A stretch of 64,000 nucleotides of DNA, from positions 62,001 through 126,000 of the forward strand of contig QYAI01000004.1 in assembly GCA_003988855.1 (NCBI GenBank), read 5' to 3'. This DNA comes from Arachnopeziza araneosa (Eukaryota > Ascomycota > Leotiomycetes > Helotiales > Arachnopezizaceae). The notes beneath the pieces are model-generated. The model was not told where the DNA came from, made no database searches, and saw only the letters and a list, made by a program, of their open reading frames with translations. A program made the translations under genes and the position numbers. Numbering within the stretch: the first letter of the stretch is position 1; each line of letters opens with the position of its first letter. Positions 54,898-64,000 of the stretch are shown piece by piece.

Positions 54898-57800
54898 TTA
54901 AATCCTCTCATTCATGGCACCATGGACTGCGTCCCTCTTTCTGAGGGTATCTTCCGCTGCACCCTGATAATTCAGCAGCGGAATCGTCATGCCGTATAGT
55001 TGCGTCTTCCCTTCTTTATTATGCTGATCCATCTCGACTCTAATGCAAAGGTCAAGACTGCCATCTGTGCCTTTACCATGTTTTTCCATATTGGCAGCCT
55101 TGTGGGCAGTTCCGGCGTCTACCTCGCCGACATGAAGCCATGAATGCCCATCTTTTGCCCCTTTCCATTCCGAAGGACTTCCAGAAGACTCGGGATCCAC
55201 AGCATAGTTATCGCCACGATCATCATAATGTAGTTGTTTAGGCCGAGGCGAGTTCTCCGTAATCATGGCCCAGTTCCGACTTGGCATTGTTACATGGTTT
55301 GAACTAGCAGTCTTATGTGCACTTCCAGGATCTTTGTCAAAGAACTTCATCAGCGTCTCATCTGTATTCTGATCCAGATGATGTAATCTGTTCCTCATTG
55401 CTAGTAAATTCGCTACAGCTTGAGGGGGTGGTTTGTTGACGATGGCAGAGGAGATAACATTGACCATATATCTGTGGTCGTTCTGAACCGGAACATTGAG
55501 TTTTGGATTCGAATAAAATCGGCCAACAGCTGCTAGGTGCACATCTCCACCGAGAATAGTGATTCGGACGGAAAATTCTGCAGCCAGTTCTTGAAACTGC
55601 TGCATAATGAAAAGACGCTCCTTTTTGTGATTTTTCGCAGTCCAATGGTCATCAAGATCGTCAAGCAGATCTACGCTGCCATCAAAGTGATTAAAGAAAC
55701 CCCCACCTAAAGCGATATTATTAGTCTTTACTTAGGAGGGGACAAGCTATAGGAACTTACCAAAGCCAAACCTTTTATTAAGAAACTTGATTGGGGCAAT
55801 GGCAGGACTTGAGAAAATGTTCTCTAGCCACGTCAATCGCTACACATCGTTAATAAAAATTACCAGGGTGTACTACTTCATGACTCACTGGGTAAGCTAT
55901 TGGGATGCCTAATAACACAATTAGGTGGCTGATGGGCGACGAGGATTCTTTAGCTGCGCTCAGCTCTTTGCGCAAGCGACCGAAAACAATTTCGTAGGTT
56001 TCTGGGTAGTTGACTTGTTTACGCGTTCGTTCTGTTCGTGCATCTATTCCCAAAAAAGACATATTCTTTCCAAGTCTGGCGTAGATACTGCGCGAATGTT
56101 CTGCAACATAAGGCTGGCACGATTAGCAGGTGAAAGTAATCTTTTCAGGATAGTGTTACTCCAGGTTTTGATCCAATGATATAGCTAGAGTCAATGTTCT
56201 TCTCCTCTAGCACATATGTATTCTCTAGTTGTCTTTCGTCGATGCCAACATAACTATCACTAGTTGTTTGAGAAGAATCTGGAGGACAGTTAGTATACAG
56301 TATATCTTATATGACTGAACACAAACCCTGTAAGCAAATTAGTAAATGACTATGTGAACTTCGGAGAGAGGGGGAGCTAAAAGCCGAGCTCTAGGATATC
56401 TTCTTGACGGGAGTGCTCATAGGTAGCTCTCAAGCTCTTGCCTTCGGAGTAGGGGAAATAAGCGAACTATAACGCTGTTGAGTCTTACAGTAGTATATGT
56501 AGATAGCGGGGGTGGTACGTGATGCTGAAAGAGCAGATAATATTTGTTGGCTACACCACCAATCCCTTTGAAAACATCGCATCTCATGAAAGAATCCACA
56601 TATGATCCAAAGCCGTCAATAATCTTGAATTTATCAACAAAAAATGTTTCAAGGTAAGGGGATGTACAAACTAACATCATGATCATCTATCAATTAATTA
56701 GCACTGCAATTTCCTTGGAGTTCGTCGGAAGCCTCTAAAATTAGGGGCTGTTCCAGCAAGATGAGAGACAAGGAGGCAACCGGCCCTTACGATAGGGCTG
56801 GAGCTTCGATATAGCAAATTCATATCAAAGGAAACTCACCCCATATGTTTAGCTGAGCAATCTTCCCATTTGCGCTAGCGAAAGGCTCTGTTGCGTACCA
56901 ACGAATGTAGTTGTTAACGTAGTACTCATCACACTCTCTCCGCAAATCCTCAGGAAATGGATATTCTTTTCTTTTAAGAGGGTTCCCAATATCAGTCCAC
57001 TTCCTTAATGGACCACTTACTCGAACGCCATCATTGTAAATTTGATCTCCACCACCAATCATTACGTGAAAAGGGGTTGTTTTATGTACTCTGAGAACAT
57101 CATTCCATAATGCAGGGCCGCTCCAAGCATCTTCGTCCGTTCCCACACTGAATCCGTTACAAGAATGGAACATAATTCTCATAGATTCTGTAACTGCTGG
57201 GACAAAGAAATTTTGCCTATCTGTCTTCCTGCCCTCGAAACTCAAACCAGGGATTGAATATTCGCATTGCAATTCCAACTCTCGCATTGGAACTTGTAAG
57301 TCAAACCTCCAGAAAGTGTTAGCGGGGTCCGAATACAGCTTGATGCCTCGGATGTGGGTGGCATCGAGGTTCTCTCCGCTGATTGCTGGAACAACATTTT
57401 GTGTGCCATTGCTTAATGATAGACTGGTCGATGGTTCTTCTCTACTTGTATGCTCGACTTCGCTGCCAATTGAAGCGCTAGGCTGTACGGCACCGATGAT
57501 TCTCAAGTGTAGTTCGGGTATCGTGGTACTTTCTCCTTGGCCGCCTCCTCTCATCACGATCAATACGCTTCCATACCATACTCCGTTCTCCATTCTTCGG
57601 TAATTGAGCAACGGCCCACATTTAACATACAAGCTCTCACTGTTTAATTTGCTACCAGATGCAGTCCCATCCTGCTGCGCACTTAACGTTTGCGACTCAT
57701 CTGAGGAAGTGTGTATGTTCGTAGGAATTACGATTGGCGTCGCTCTCGCAGATCCTGAGCCGGCAGATCCAGGAGGTTTGACTCTCGTTGCATTGAGGAA

Positions 57801-57956
57801 CCCAGCAAGCTCACTGCTCTCACTCCTCTCGTCTGCGGCTCGAGCAGCATGTCTAGCGAAGGAGCCGGATTCTTCGTGTCGCCATCTTGTGTCTGAGGTG
57901 TGCGTGCTTGAGTGATCTCTACCATGAAGTAGATCATCTCGAAAGTGCGCTGCCAT
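54898..57956 (-). CDS. PhoD-like phosphatase-domain protein
   Basis: Exons (minus): 57956-56840, 56686-56676 (11 nt), 56623-56489, 56278-56160, 56113-55889, 55839-55761 and 55706-54898, giving about 831 aa. Metallophosphatase motifs: MIGGGDQIYNDG (about 299-310); NIW-DDHD-IIDGFGSYVD (370-386), the DDHD lying in the microexon; GIDARTERTRKQVNYPETYE; and ILGGDVHLAAVGRFY. Also GGGFFNHFDGSVDLLDDLDD and HWTAKNHKKE. The family consists of intracellular fungal proteins with a PhoD-like alpha-phosphatase fold; substrates are undefined. There is no signal peptide. The N-terminal 120 residues are Ser-rich. Between 56489 and 56278 the strict GT-AG join loses frame by one base, so either one more microexon, an unusual splice site or a sequence error is present. 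The remaining joins are consistent. Confidence 0.85.
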
Positions 57957-59142
57957 TTGTATTGAGTTCAAGGCTCTCTTGATATTGGTGGAGGCTCGAG
58001 AAGGATTTTAAGAGCTCAAGATGAGGAGATATTGCAATGACTCAAGCCGGAATTAGGCGCACAACTGTGATGTTGTCAGCGCGTTGACCTTCAAGACAAC
58101 TTCGCACGCCAGTTTGACAAGCCCAAAAAAAAAGAGGTAGTAAGGAGTCTTGAAGTATGAGCTTGACAAGCAGGAGGTTCAAGGAGAACAATTGCCAATT
58201 CAATAGAGAATGGAACTATCCAAGCCGTAATCAGGAGCTTGCCTAGTAGAGGGGAAGACGAAGATAGGAGGGGGAGAAAAGAAAAAGATGACCGACGAGA
58301 CTCAATACATGCTACTTTGAAGAGTGTTGCGAGGGTCCTGGCCTTAGCATCTGATGAACTGCCAACGAAACAAGGATTAAGAACGTGGTGGAGAGGAAGG
58401 GGCCCAAGCTACAGTTAAATGGCTTCGAAGCTACCCTGGAAGATCACTTGCAGATCTGACGCTGGGGCTGGAGCGGTGGGGGCTGTGTTCTGCGGCTGGC
58501 TCAATGGCTATTTGTGGACCCCCAAACGTGAATGGCGGAGCTTGCGGGTGACCACTAAACCTGTACTGTAAAGCTCTTTAGCGGTCTAAGGACTTCCTGA
58601 CGCCCAAATGATTCTGAACGTGCAAAGGGTCCTGCATAGAGATGGAACCTGATCATGAGCCACATGATGGCTCATCCAACTACTCTGTCCCCTGTGATTC
58701 CCGTGAGCCCCTTAATCAACCCTGCTACCGACCTGACCTGAACCAATCAACTGACCCAAACTGTTATCTAGAAAACTGTCACAGATACTTGGCTGGATTT
58801 TACAGCAGTCACGAAGGCCATGCGTGCCTCTCGCTTTAGAATCCATTCAGCCCTTTGTGCTACGATTCATCCAGAGCGTTGCACTTGAGTCTCAGACTGA
58901 TTGGGATACCGCTCATCGACATGGAAACCGAAGACGCTGCACTCCTATACAGCTTGCAGTGGTTAGGCGAAAAGGGTCCCGAATTAAGCGAATTGTTTAT
59001 TTACGGAGATATGCTCTGCTGTAATATGTCAAGCCTTATACATACATCGTGTTCAATAATGTGATGAGCACTCTTTAGGATGCTTACTTGGCTCCCCGAC
59101 GTATCTGTGATAGTACGAATCCTCACACCCTTTCACAAAACA
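57957..59142. other. Intergenic, no supported gene
   Basis: About 1.2 kb: promoter of the PhoD-like gene and 3' region of the rhomboid gene. Small frames near 58642-59064 lack domain support. Confidence 0.55.
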
Positions 59143-60765
59143 CTAGAGTCTCCCTTCCTTGATCCTATCCACAATGCCCATGTCTTTCCGTCTTTCAGCC
59201 TCTCTTTTCTTTCTCTCCTGGGCCTTCGAAGCTAGCAACCACGCCGACACAGCACCTGTTGCATAGCCTCCCAAGTGAGACATATGATCAATAGTGACAG
59301 GAGTCTTGGATTTGAAAAGTTGTATGACATCCAAACTGATGAGGAACGCGAGAAATGTCAAGGCCGATATCGATGGCCAGTTTTCTGGGGGGAAAATACC
59401 AAATATTGTGATTTTCTCTGGACTATGCAACATGAGGTATGTAGCTACGATACCGCAGATAGACCCTGAAGCTCCCAAGGATGCAGATGTAAAGTTGTGC
59501 CGAAGAACCCAGGATGTCAGCGAAGCGTAGCTGCCAAAGACACCGGCAGCCATATAGATAGCCAGAAAATTTCCACGTCCTATTTCATCGTGGAGTCGAG
59601 TCCCGACAAACCACAGGACAGTCATATTCATAGCAAAGTGGCGTAGGCTTTGATGAGAAAATAAATTGCCAATCAAACTCACTGGTCTAGGGTAGCCAGG
59701 GACCGAAACAAAATATTGGTTCAAGATACGGAACATAGGAGGTATTCTCCAGGCCAGCATAATGATTGCATTGGCAGCAATAATTGTAATTATAGTTGCA
59801 GCAGAAGGTGGTACGTCTGGCCATGCCCTTGCAGAGTTTTTAGGAGGTGTGTAGAATTGAGCAAAAAGTAGACTAGCTCCCACAACTCCTAGCACAAGAA
59901 GTCCTGATGGCCATAATCGTTGAAATGATGTCATATCTGGTGGTGTATCGAGACCTTTCGCCTTTTCCAAGTAATATTTTAGCCATGGATGCTCGTCCGA
60001 TTGCCTTAGTTCAACTTGTGAATCAGCAGTTTGTTTCTCCAGCATACCTGTATTCTGAGTAATCTCATCAGCTTGATTCCTCTCCATGGCTTCTTGCTCT
60101 TCTTTATACTTCCTCTCATTCTCATTCCGTTTCTTCTCAAAAACACCCTCGCCATAATAATCATCTCTCTTGGAATTCGGTTTATACAGTCTAATTCGTT
60201 CCACGTCCGAGACGATTCCTTCCTCCATCTCAGCTAATTCAAGTTCAGCCCTCTTGCCAGCGTTCTGAACTTCATTAACTGGAACATTCTTCCGCAACCA
60301 TTTAACGCCTTTCCCCCAGACCAGCTTTCCGTATGTATTATTGAAAGCTGGATCAAGTAAGGTCCCTGCAACACGGCGACCATGGATAATTCTGAGCATT
60401 CGATTCGCTGAAGGGGTATTGATCGAATTTCCGAAGATATATCTGGCTTCCGCATCAGTAAGGGGAGAGGATCTAAAAGAAAGTCCCTGCTCGTCCTCAT
60501 AGTTCTTAGGTAGTTGGTTGAATTCTGTAAGAATGCGCGAAGAATGCATTCTGACCGTAACAGTAAACAGAGATGGGCCTATGTATGCTAACCGCGGTCT
60601 TGAAGCCGGGGGTCTCCTCTGATGCAATGGCGGGAAACATGTTGAATATGGACGAGTCTCTTGTTGAAGTCTTGATGCAAGACAGTTGACTTGGTGGCAT
60701 GTTCTAAGAATCGACTGAGAATTAAGGCACGATAAACGTGGAGCTGCCGGCCATAGAGAATTCAT
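59143..60765 (-). CDS. pcp1: Mitochondrial rhomboid protease (Pcp1/Rbd1 type)
   Basis: A single exon of 540 aa. The N-terminus is Arg/Ser-rich and acid-poor (a presequence), followed by a long charged matrix or linker part. Membrane segments begin at about 295. The rhomboid core holds HQSLRHFAMNMTVLWFVG, YASLTSWVLRHNFTSASLGA, the catalytic Ser433 in GASGSICG and the catalytic His497 in SHLGGYATG. Mitochondrial rhomboids in the inner membrane cleave intermembrane-space targets such as Mgm1 and Ccp1 in yeast. The C-terminus is Lys/Arg-rich (KAQERKKREAERRKD). It is divergent from a small coiled-coil gene whose start is only 97 or 250 bp away depending on the start codon used. Confidence 0.93.
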   Translation of the reverse strand: MNSLWPAAPRLSCLNSQSILRTCHQVNCLASRLQQETRPYSTCFPPLHQRRPPASRPRLAYIGPSLFTVTVRMHSSRILTEFNQLPKNYEDEQGLSFRSSPLTDAEARYIFGNSINTPSANRMLRIIHGRRVAGTLLDPAFNNTYGKLVWGKGVKWLRKNVPVNEVQNAGKRAELELAEMEEGIVSDVERIRLYKPNSKRDDYYGEGVFEKKRNENERKYKEEQEAMERNQADEITQNTGMLEKQTADSQVELRQSDEHPWLKYYLEKAKGLDTPPDMTSFQRLWPSGLLVLGVVGASLLFAQFYTPPKNSARAWPDVPPSAATIITIIAANAIIMLAWRIPPMFRILNQYFVSVPGYPRPVSLIGNLFSHQSLRHFAMNMTVLWFVGTRLHDEIGRGNFLAIYMAAGVFGSYASLTSWVLRHNFTSASLGASGSICGIVATYLMLHSPEKITIFGIFPPENWPSISALTFLAFLISLDVIQLFKSKTPVTIDHMSHLGGYATGAVSAWLLASKAQERKKREAERRKDMGIVDRIKEGRL

Positions 60766-61015
60766 CGTGTCTTTATCTTACGGTTATAACATGATAACCG
60801 TCAAGGAGCGTTGTTGTTTACCTGTGTAGGCATTGGGTTTTTGCGTGACCATTCTCCTGCAAATGCTAAAGATTTCGAGGTTAGTCCCTGAGAATGTCCG
60901 TGCCACCATCGCGTCTCCTCCGCCGCGCTTCCAGCAATACCCCTCTAAAGCTTCCCGAGTGCATCCCTCTCAACGCGAATTCTTACGCAAATTCCTACGC
61001 AGCACCGAATTCAAT
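60766..61015. promoter_or_regulatory. Short divergent promoter: rhomboid / coiled-coil gene
   Basis: At most 250 bp separate the start codons, so both promoters overlap. An in-frame upstream ATG at 60863 would shrink the gap to 97 bp. Confidence 0.5.
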
Positions 61016-61618
61016 ATGTCAGGCGAAACCTTTTCCATTTCGCCATCCCGGTTTGCTGCAGCTCTTAAAGACCTCCCTCTCTCAAGTCTTCATCTCAAAG
61101 CAGCCGAAATTCGCAACAGCATAGCTCACCTAGATTACTCGAATGAGCAACTCAAACCATTTGCCGAAGGTCACGAAGGCGCTAATCCTGGCCAGCCAGA
61201 TCAAGACTGTATAGACGCCATCAAGGAGAACTGCACAGTTATTGAGAGAATGAAAGAGCGCCTCTCCCTATTGAAGGCAGAAGTCGAATCTCGAGGAAGT
61301 AGCTGGCTGGAATTTCAGAGCACAGAGGAGATTATGGAAAGCGAGTCGAGTTTCTTAAATGGCTCTGGAGAAGAGAGTGAACAAATGAGCGAGACAAGGA
61401 GCGAGGCATGGAGAGATGGAACATTTCAAACTGGCCGATTTGTGAATGGCACGGTCACAATGGATGAGCACAATCAGACAAATGGGATGACTGCAAGTGT
61501 GTTAGGTGATACAGGTGGAAGATTGGATGATGAAGCATTACGTAGAGCAGTGCAAGAGAGAATGAGGGTGCTTGCTGAGGCGGGAGATGATGATGATGAT
61601 GAAGGGATGCATCTATGA
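61016..61618 (+). CDS. Conserved acidic coiled-coil protein
   Basis: A single exon of 200 aa from ATG 61016. An in-frame ATG at 60863 would add 51 basic, Ser/Arg/Pro-rich residues resembling a mitochondrial presequence. The conserved-looking block is at the start: ETFSISPSRFAAALKDLPLS, SLHLKAAEIRNSIAHLDYSN, then CIDAIKENCTVIERMKERLS and LLKAEVESRG, predicted mostly helical with heptad character. The C-terminal half is acidic and Ser-rich, ending in a five-Asp run. The layout (short helical hairpin plus acidic tail) vaguely recalls proteasome chaperone Tma17/Adc17, but I could not verify that and claim no function. Confidence 0.8.
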   Translation: MSGETFSISPSRFAAALKDLPLSSLHLKAAEIRNSIAHLDYSNEQLKPFAEGHEGANPGQPDQDCIDAIKENCTVIERMKERLSLLKAEVESRGSSWLEFQSTEEIMESESSFLNGSGEESEQMSETRSEAWRDGTFQTGRFVNGTVTMDEHNQTNGMTASVLGDTGGRLDDEALRRAVQERMRVLAEAGDDDDDEGMHL

Positions 61619-62101
61619 ACGATCCACCACAAGAGTCTTTTCTACCTCAAAATAGCAGCACAAGAAGTAAGTGAGTGTTGGGAGTTAATGAACAGCCTAA
61701 AACCTAGTTATCTTGCATCAACCTGCTGCAGACTAGAATTATCCCCAAGGGTTTGCCATAAAAGAGCTATTCAACTTTTGTGAAAAAGGTGAAGAGAAGG
61801 TTGATTGCTATCAGAAGTTGAACTTACTATTGCAGGCCAGTGCTGCCATAAATTTCAAATGGCTATGATTTAGATAACTCTCACGTTTGCCGTGCCTTGG
61901 CGTTGGCATCTAGAAGAATAAAACCCAGTGATTCAAATAATCCCTTTTATTTCAACATGCAAGCCTAATCCAAAACTGTGTCGTAAAATCGGCCCTATGC
62001 AACCCATCCCTTTTCCATGCAACTTTACGCCATGCTAATCCCACATATAATTCCATGTCCCAAAGAATACAAAACTGTTTGTCTCGGTCAAGAGCTCAGC
62101 G
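61619..62101. other. Convergent intergenic spacer
   Basis: 483 AT-rich bp between two stops. Presumed 3' UTRs only. Confidence 0.6.
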
Positions 62102-63331
62102 CTATGTGATTGGCACATTTTCATTTTCGTTCTCGACAGAGCTATTTTGAGGAAAACTATATGCTGCTGAACCAGGAAACTTCGATTCCACTTCGGGCAG
62201 AGCGAAAGGCTCATCTCGTATCTTAACTTGGGGCACGATATTGGAAGAGCTAATGATGGTGCTCAACACTGGTCTAGATGGCTGTTCAATGCTACCAGAT
62301 TTTGCGGCTTCTGAGGTAGCAAATTTGTCAACAGTTCCATCTAAGCTCCTTGACGATGATATGGAGATTGGCGGCGGCGGCTTCCGACTTCTTCTAACAG
62401 CCACCGTGTCACTCGAGCTTGCTGACTCGGGACTGCTACTTCTCTCCCCGGACCGCGACCTGGGCTGTGTTGTAGATTTGGCTTTCGACTCCGCTCTCGA
62501 CGTGGAAGAGAGTGCTTCGAGAGGAGACGGGGTTTCGCCTCGTTGAAGTTTCGCATCAACTAACCTCTCAGTAACTTGGCGGCTCAGAGGAGTGTTATCG
62601 CCTGCTCTCCGACTGCCATTACTCCCAGCACGACTTCTATTTACTCTCTCTTTGCCTTCCATGACCTTTGCTGACGGAGGTGGTTGAAGCATCCACCTAG
62701 TTTCATCTCGACTTGAAGGCGCCGTACTTACTACAGGTGGATGAAGGTCATTGACAGGTGGGTTCCGTGCTAAGTAATAAGAAGGCGGGGTCTCCTCCTC
62801 TTTAGAAGGACCACTTCTGCTCAGTCGACTCTCTAAAAGACGTCCTGCCGAAGACCCTGCCTTCGCAATTGCATCCATGATTCTTTGGCCCGGACCCGGA
62901 AAGTCGTGACCCCAGAGTGCTTCATCCTCTCTTTGATATCTCTTTCTATTCCATCCCTCGCCTGATATTCGAGATCCTTCGGTGACGGCTGTAGGACTGC
63001 TCGGGCCTTCAGAGCTCATTGTGAGGCTGCCAGCATAGCTACTACCCTGTCCCGCAGTATTCAGCGCCCTTTGACTACCATTCTTGCTCCCGCTTTTATC
63101 GTTTTTCTTGATCGTACCAGGTCCCATCACTATCTCCTCCGTCCAGTAAGGATTCGTATTGAATGGTGATGGGTGTCGGTATAAACCAGGCTGTTCTGTT
63201 TCCAACTCATGCTTCTCAGCTCGTTCACGCTTTGCTTGTGCCCTTGCCTTTCTTCGATGACTGATTTTGGCGCATGTACTGCATGAAAGAACATAGAATG
63301 CTACAGACTGGAGCGCAACGTCCAGGGACAT
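62102..63331 (-). CDS. Conserved Ser-rich protein, hydrophobic N-terminus
   Basis: A single exon of 409 aa. It begins MSLDVALQSVAFYVLSCSTC, a short hydrophobic segment with two Cys that could be a signal or anchor, or could be palmitoylated. A basic stretch (KISHRRKARAQAKRERAEKH) follows, then PGLYRHPSPFNTNPYWTEEI, VMGPG and, near residues 130-150, REDEALWGHDFPGPGQRIMD. These blocks look like the conserved core of a Pezizomycotina family without known function. The remaining 250 residues are Ser/Arg/Pro-rich and disordered, with several SRS patches likely to be phosphorylated. No enzyme motif is seen. The stop is followed by a convergent spacer. Confidence 0.83.
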   Translation of the reverse strand: MSLDVALQSVAFYVLSCSTCAKISHRRKARAQAKRERAEKHELETEQPGLYRHPSPFNTNPYWTEEIVMGPGTIKKNDKSGSKNGSQRALNTAGQGSSYAGSLTMSSEGPSSPTAVTEGSRISGEGWNRKRYQREDEALWGHDFPGPGQRIMDAIAKAGSSAGRLLESRLSRSGPSKEEETPPSYYLARNPPVNDLHPPVVSTAPSSRDETRWMLQPPPSAKVMEGKERVNRSRAGSNGSRRAGDNTPLSRQVTERLVDAKLQRGETPSPLEALSSTSRAESKAKSTTQPRSRSGERSSSPESASSSDTVAVRRSRKPPPPISISSSRSLDGTVDKFATSEAAKSGSIEQPSRPVLSTIISSSNIVPQVKIRDEPFALPEVESKFPGSAAYSFPQNSSVENENENVPIT

Positions 63332-64000
63332 TTTGAAGGGAATTGAAGAGGATCCCAGGCTCAGGAACGAGATAATTATGAATGCATGAAAGTCGAGCTA
63401 GCCACTCCCCAAGTAGTGGCAGAAGTAAGGGTTTGTTACCCTTCTCGCACAGGTGGAATGAAGTCCTCTAAATGCTTCACCGGAATGTGGGATGGTGGGT
63501 CCACAGGATGCCAGTCGGAATAATCGTTCTGCACTCTTTAACGCCGGTCGAGAAGGTAACAAGTGCGCCTTGCTCCTACGTCGAAGGATGCGAATTGAGA
63601 AAGTCTGGAGTTAGGACTGCGCTGTACTGTCCTGTAAGCTGGACTGCGTTTCGCCTCCGGGAATCTGACGGCAGATGGATAATGTGGATATGATCTGCAG
63701 TGAACACGAATGTCTATCTCGTCGTTTCATCAATTGGCGTTTTTTAGGACCAAAATTTCCAAGTCGTAGAATAAAATTGTAATGTACAAATAGAGATGTT
63801 GTTGTTGCATAAAATGGAGAGGAGGGGGGTTTCGAGGGATGTTTAGCAGACCCAGGAAGTAAGTTAGTCCCTTAGTCCCTAGGATGAATGCGCACCTGGT
63901 CGGGGGGCGCTGCGGCGATCCAGACTTTCCTCCACAAATTCGCACGGCTCCGAGGATCAATGCAAAGGTGATGAAAATGAGACGTGGGCTTTTCTCGTGT
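63332..64000. other. Intergenic to window end
   Basis: 669 bp: promoter of the Ser-rich protein gene, then sequence running off the window. No gene supported. Confidence 0.55.

Noticed and set aside
1..64000. Transposons, CRISPR arrays or a secondary-metabolite cluster
   Set aside because: No transposase, reverse transcriptase, long terminal repeats, spacer-repeat arrays or PKS/NRPS/terpene genes were seen.

Overview
The window is nuclear DNA of a filamentous ascomycete (Pezizomycotina). Gene content suggests Leotiomycetes/Helotiales, but that placement is inferred from remembered similarity, not from a search. The evidence is 25 protein-coding genes on both strands. Most introns are 45-60 nt, with GT-AG ends and CTRAY-type branch points such as gctaac or gctgat, and the intergenic spacers are long and AT-leaning. 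Exon coordinates were worked out by hand from reading frame, splice signals and remembered family alignments. No tRNA, rRNA, transposon or CRISPR array was seen.

Layout. 1-16.7 kb: a conserved protein with a mitochondrial-type N-terminus; an HD-domain cyanamide hydratase-like enzyme; a three-LIM protein; a secreted, probably GPI-anchored protein; the splicing factor Clf1; and a modin-type membrane protein. 16.7-31.6 kb: an Arg/Ser-rich DUF3824-like protein; a GFA/CENP-V enzyme; the IMS copper chaperone Cox19; the SEACIT subunit Npr3; a bHLH regulator with a 3-kb leader/promoter; and the Golgi protein Sft2. 34-46 kb: a LARP1-type RNA-binding protein, an FtsJ-like methyltransferase, a divergent acetate kinase / phosphoketolase pair, and an NTF2/SnoaL-like protein. 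46-64 kb: repeat-rich DNA leading to a two-finger C2H2 regulator, then Prp31, an omega-like GST, an unidentified basic nuclear-type protein, a PhoD-like phosphatase, a mitochondrial rhomboid protease, and two unidentified conserved proteins.

Working together. The one clear metabolic unit is acetate kinase (minus strand) and phosphoketolase (plus strand), head to head over a 502-bp spacer. Phosphoketolase splits xylulose-5-P or fructose-6-P to acetyl-P, and acetate kinase turns acetyl-P into acetate plus ATP. The rest are mostly housekeeping genes: splicing (Clf1, Prp31), mitochondria (Cox19, rhomboid), TORC1 signalling (Npr3), Golgi traffic (Sft2) and translation (LARP1).

The most unusual sequence features are an 11-nt microexon carrying the DDHD metal ligands of the PhoD-like enzyme, followed by an unresolved one-base phase conflict in the same gene; an 8-nt first coding exon in the GFA gene; a GC-AG intron in the GST; several stop-free introns whose length is a multiple of three; a 220-bp tandem array open in all three minus-strand frames; and a 55-nt purine tract inside a coding exon. 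I did not find a convincing new biological system. The phosphoketolase/acetate kinase pair is a known bypass whose arrangement here is the most interesting functional unit.
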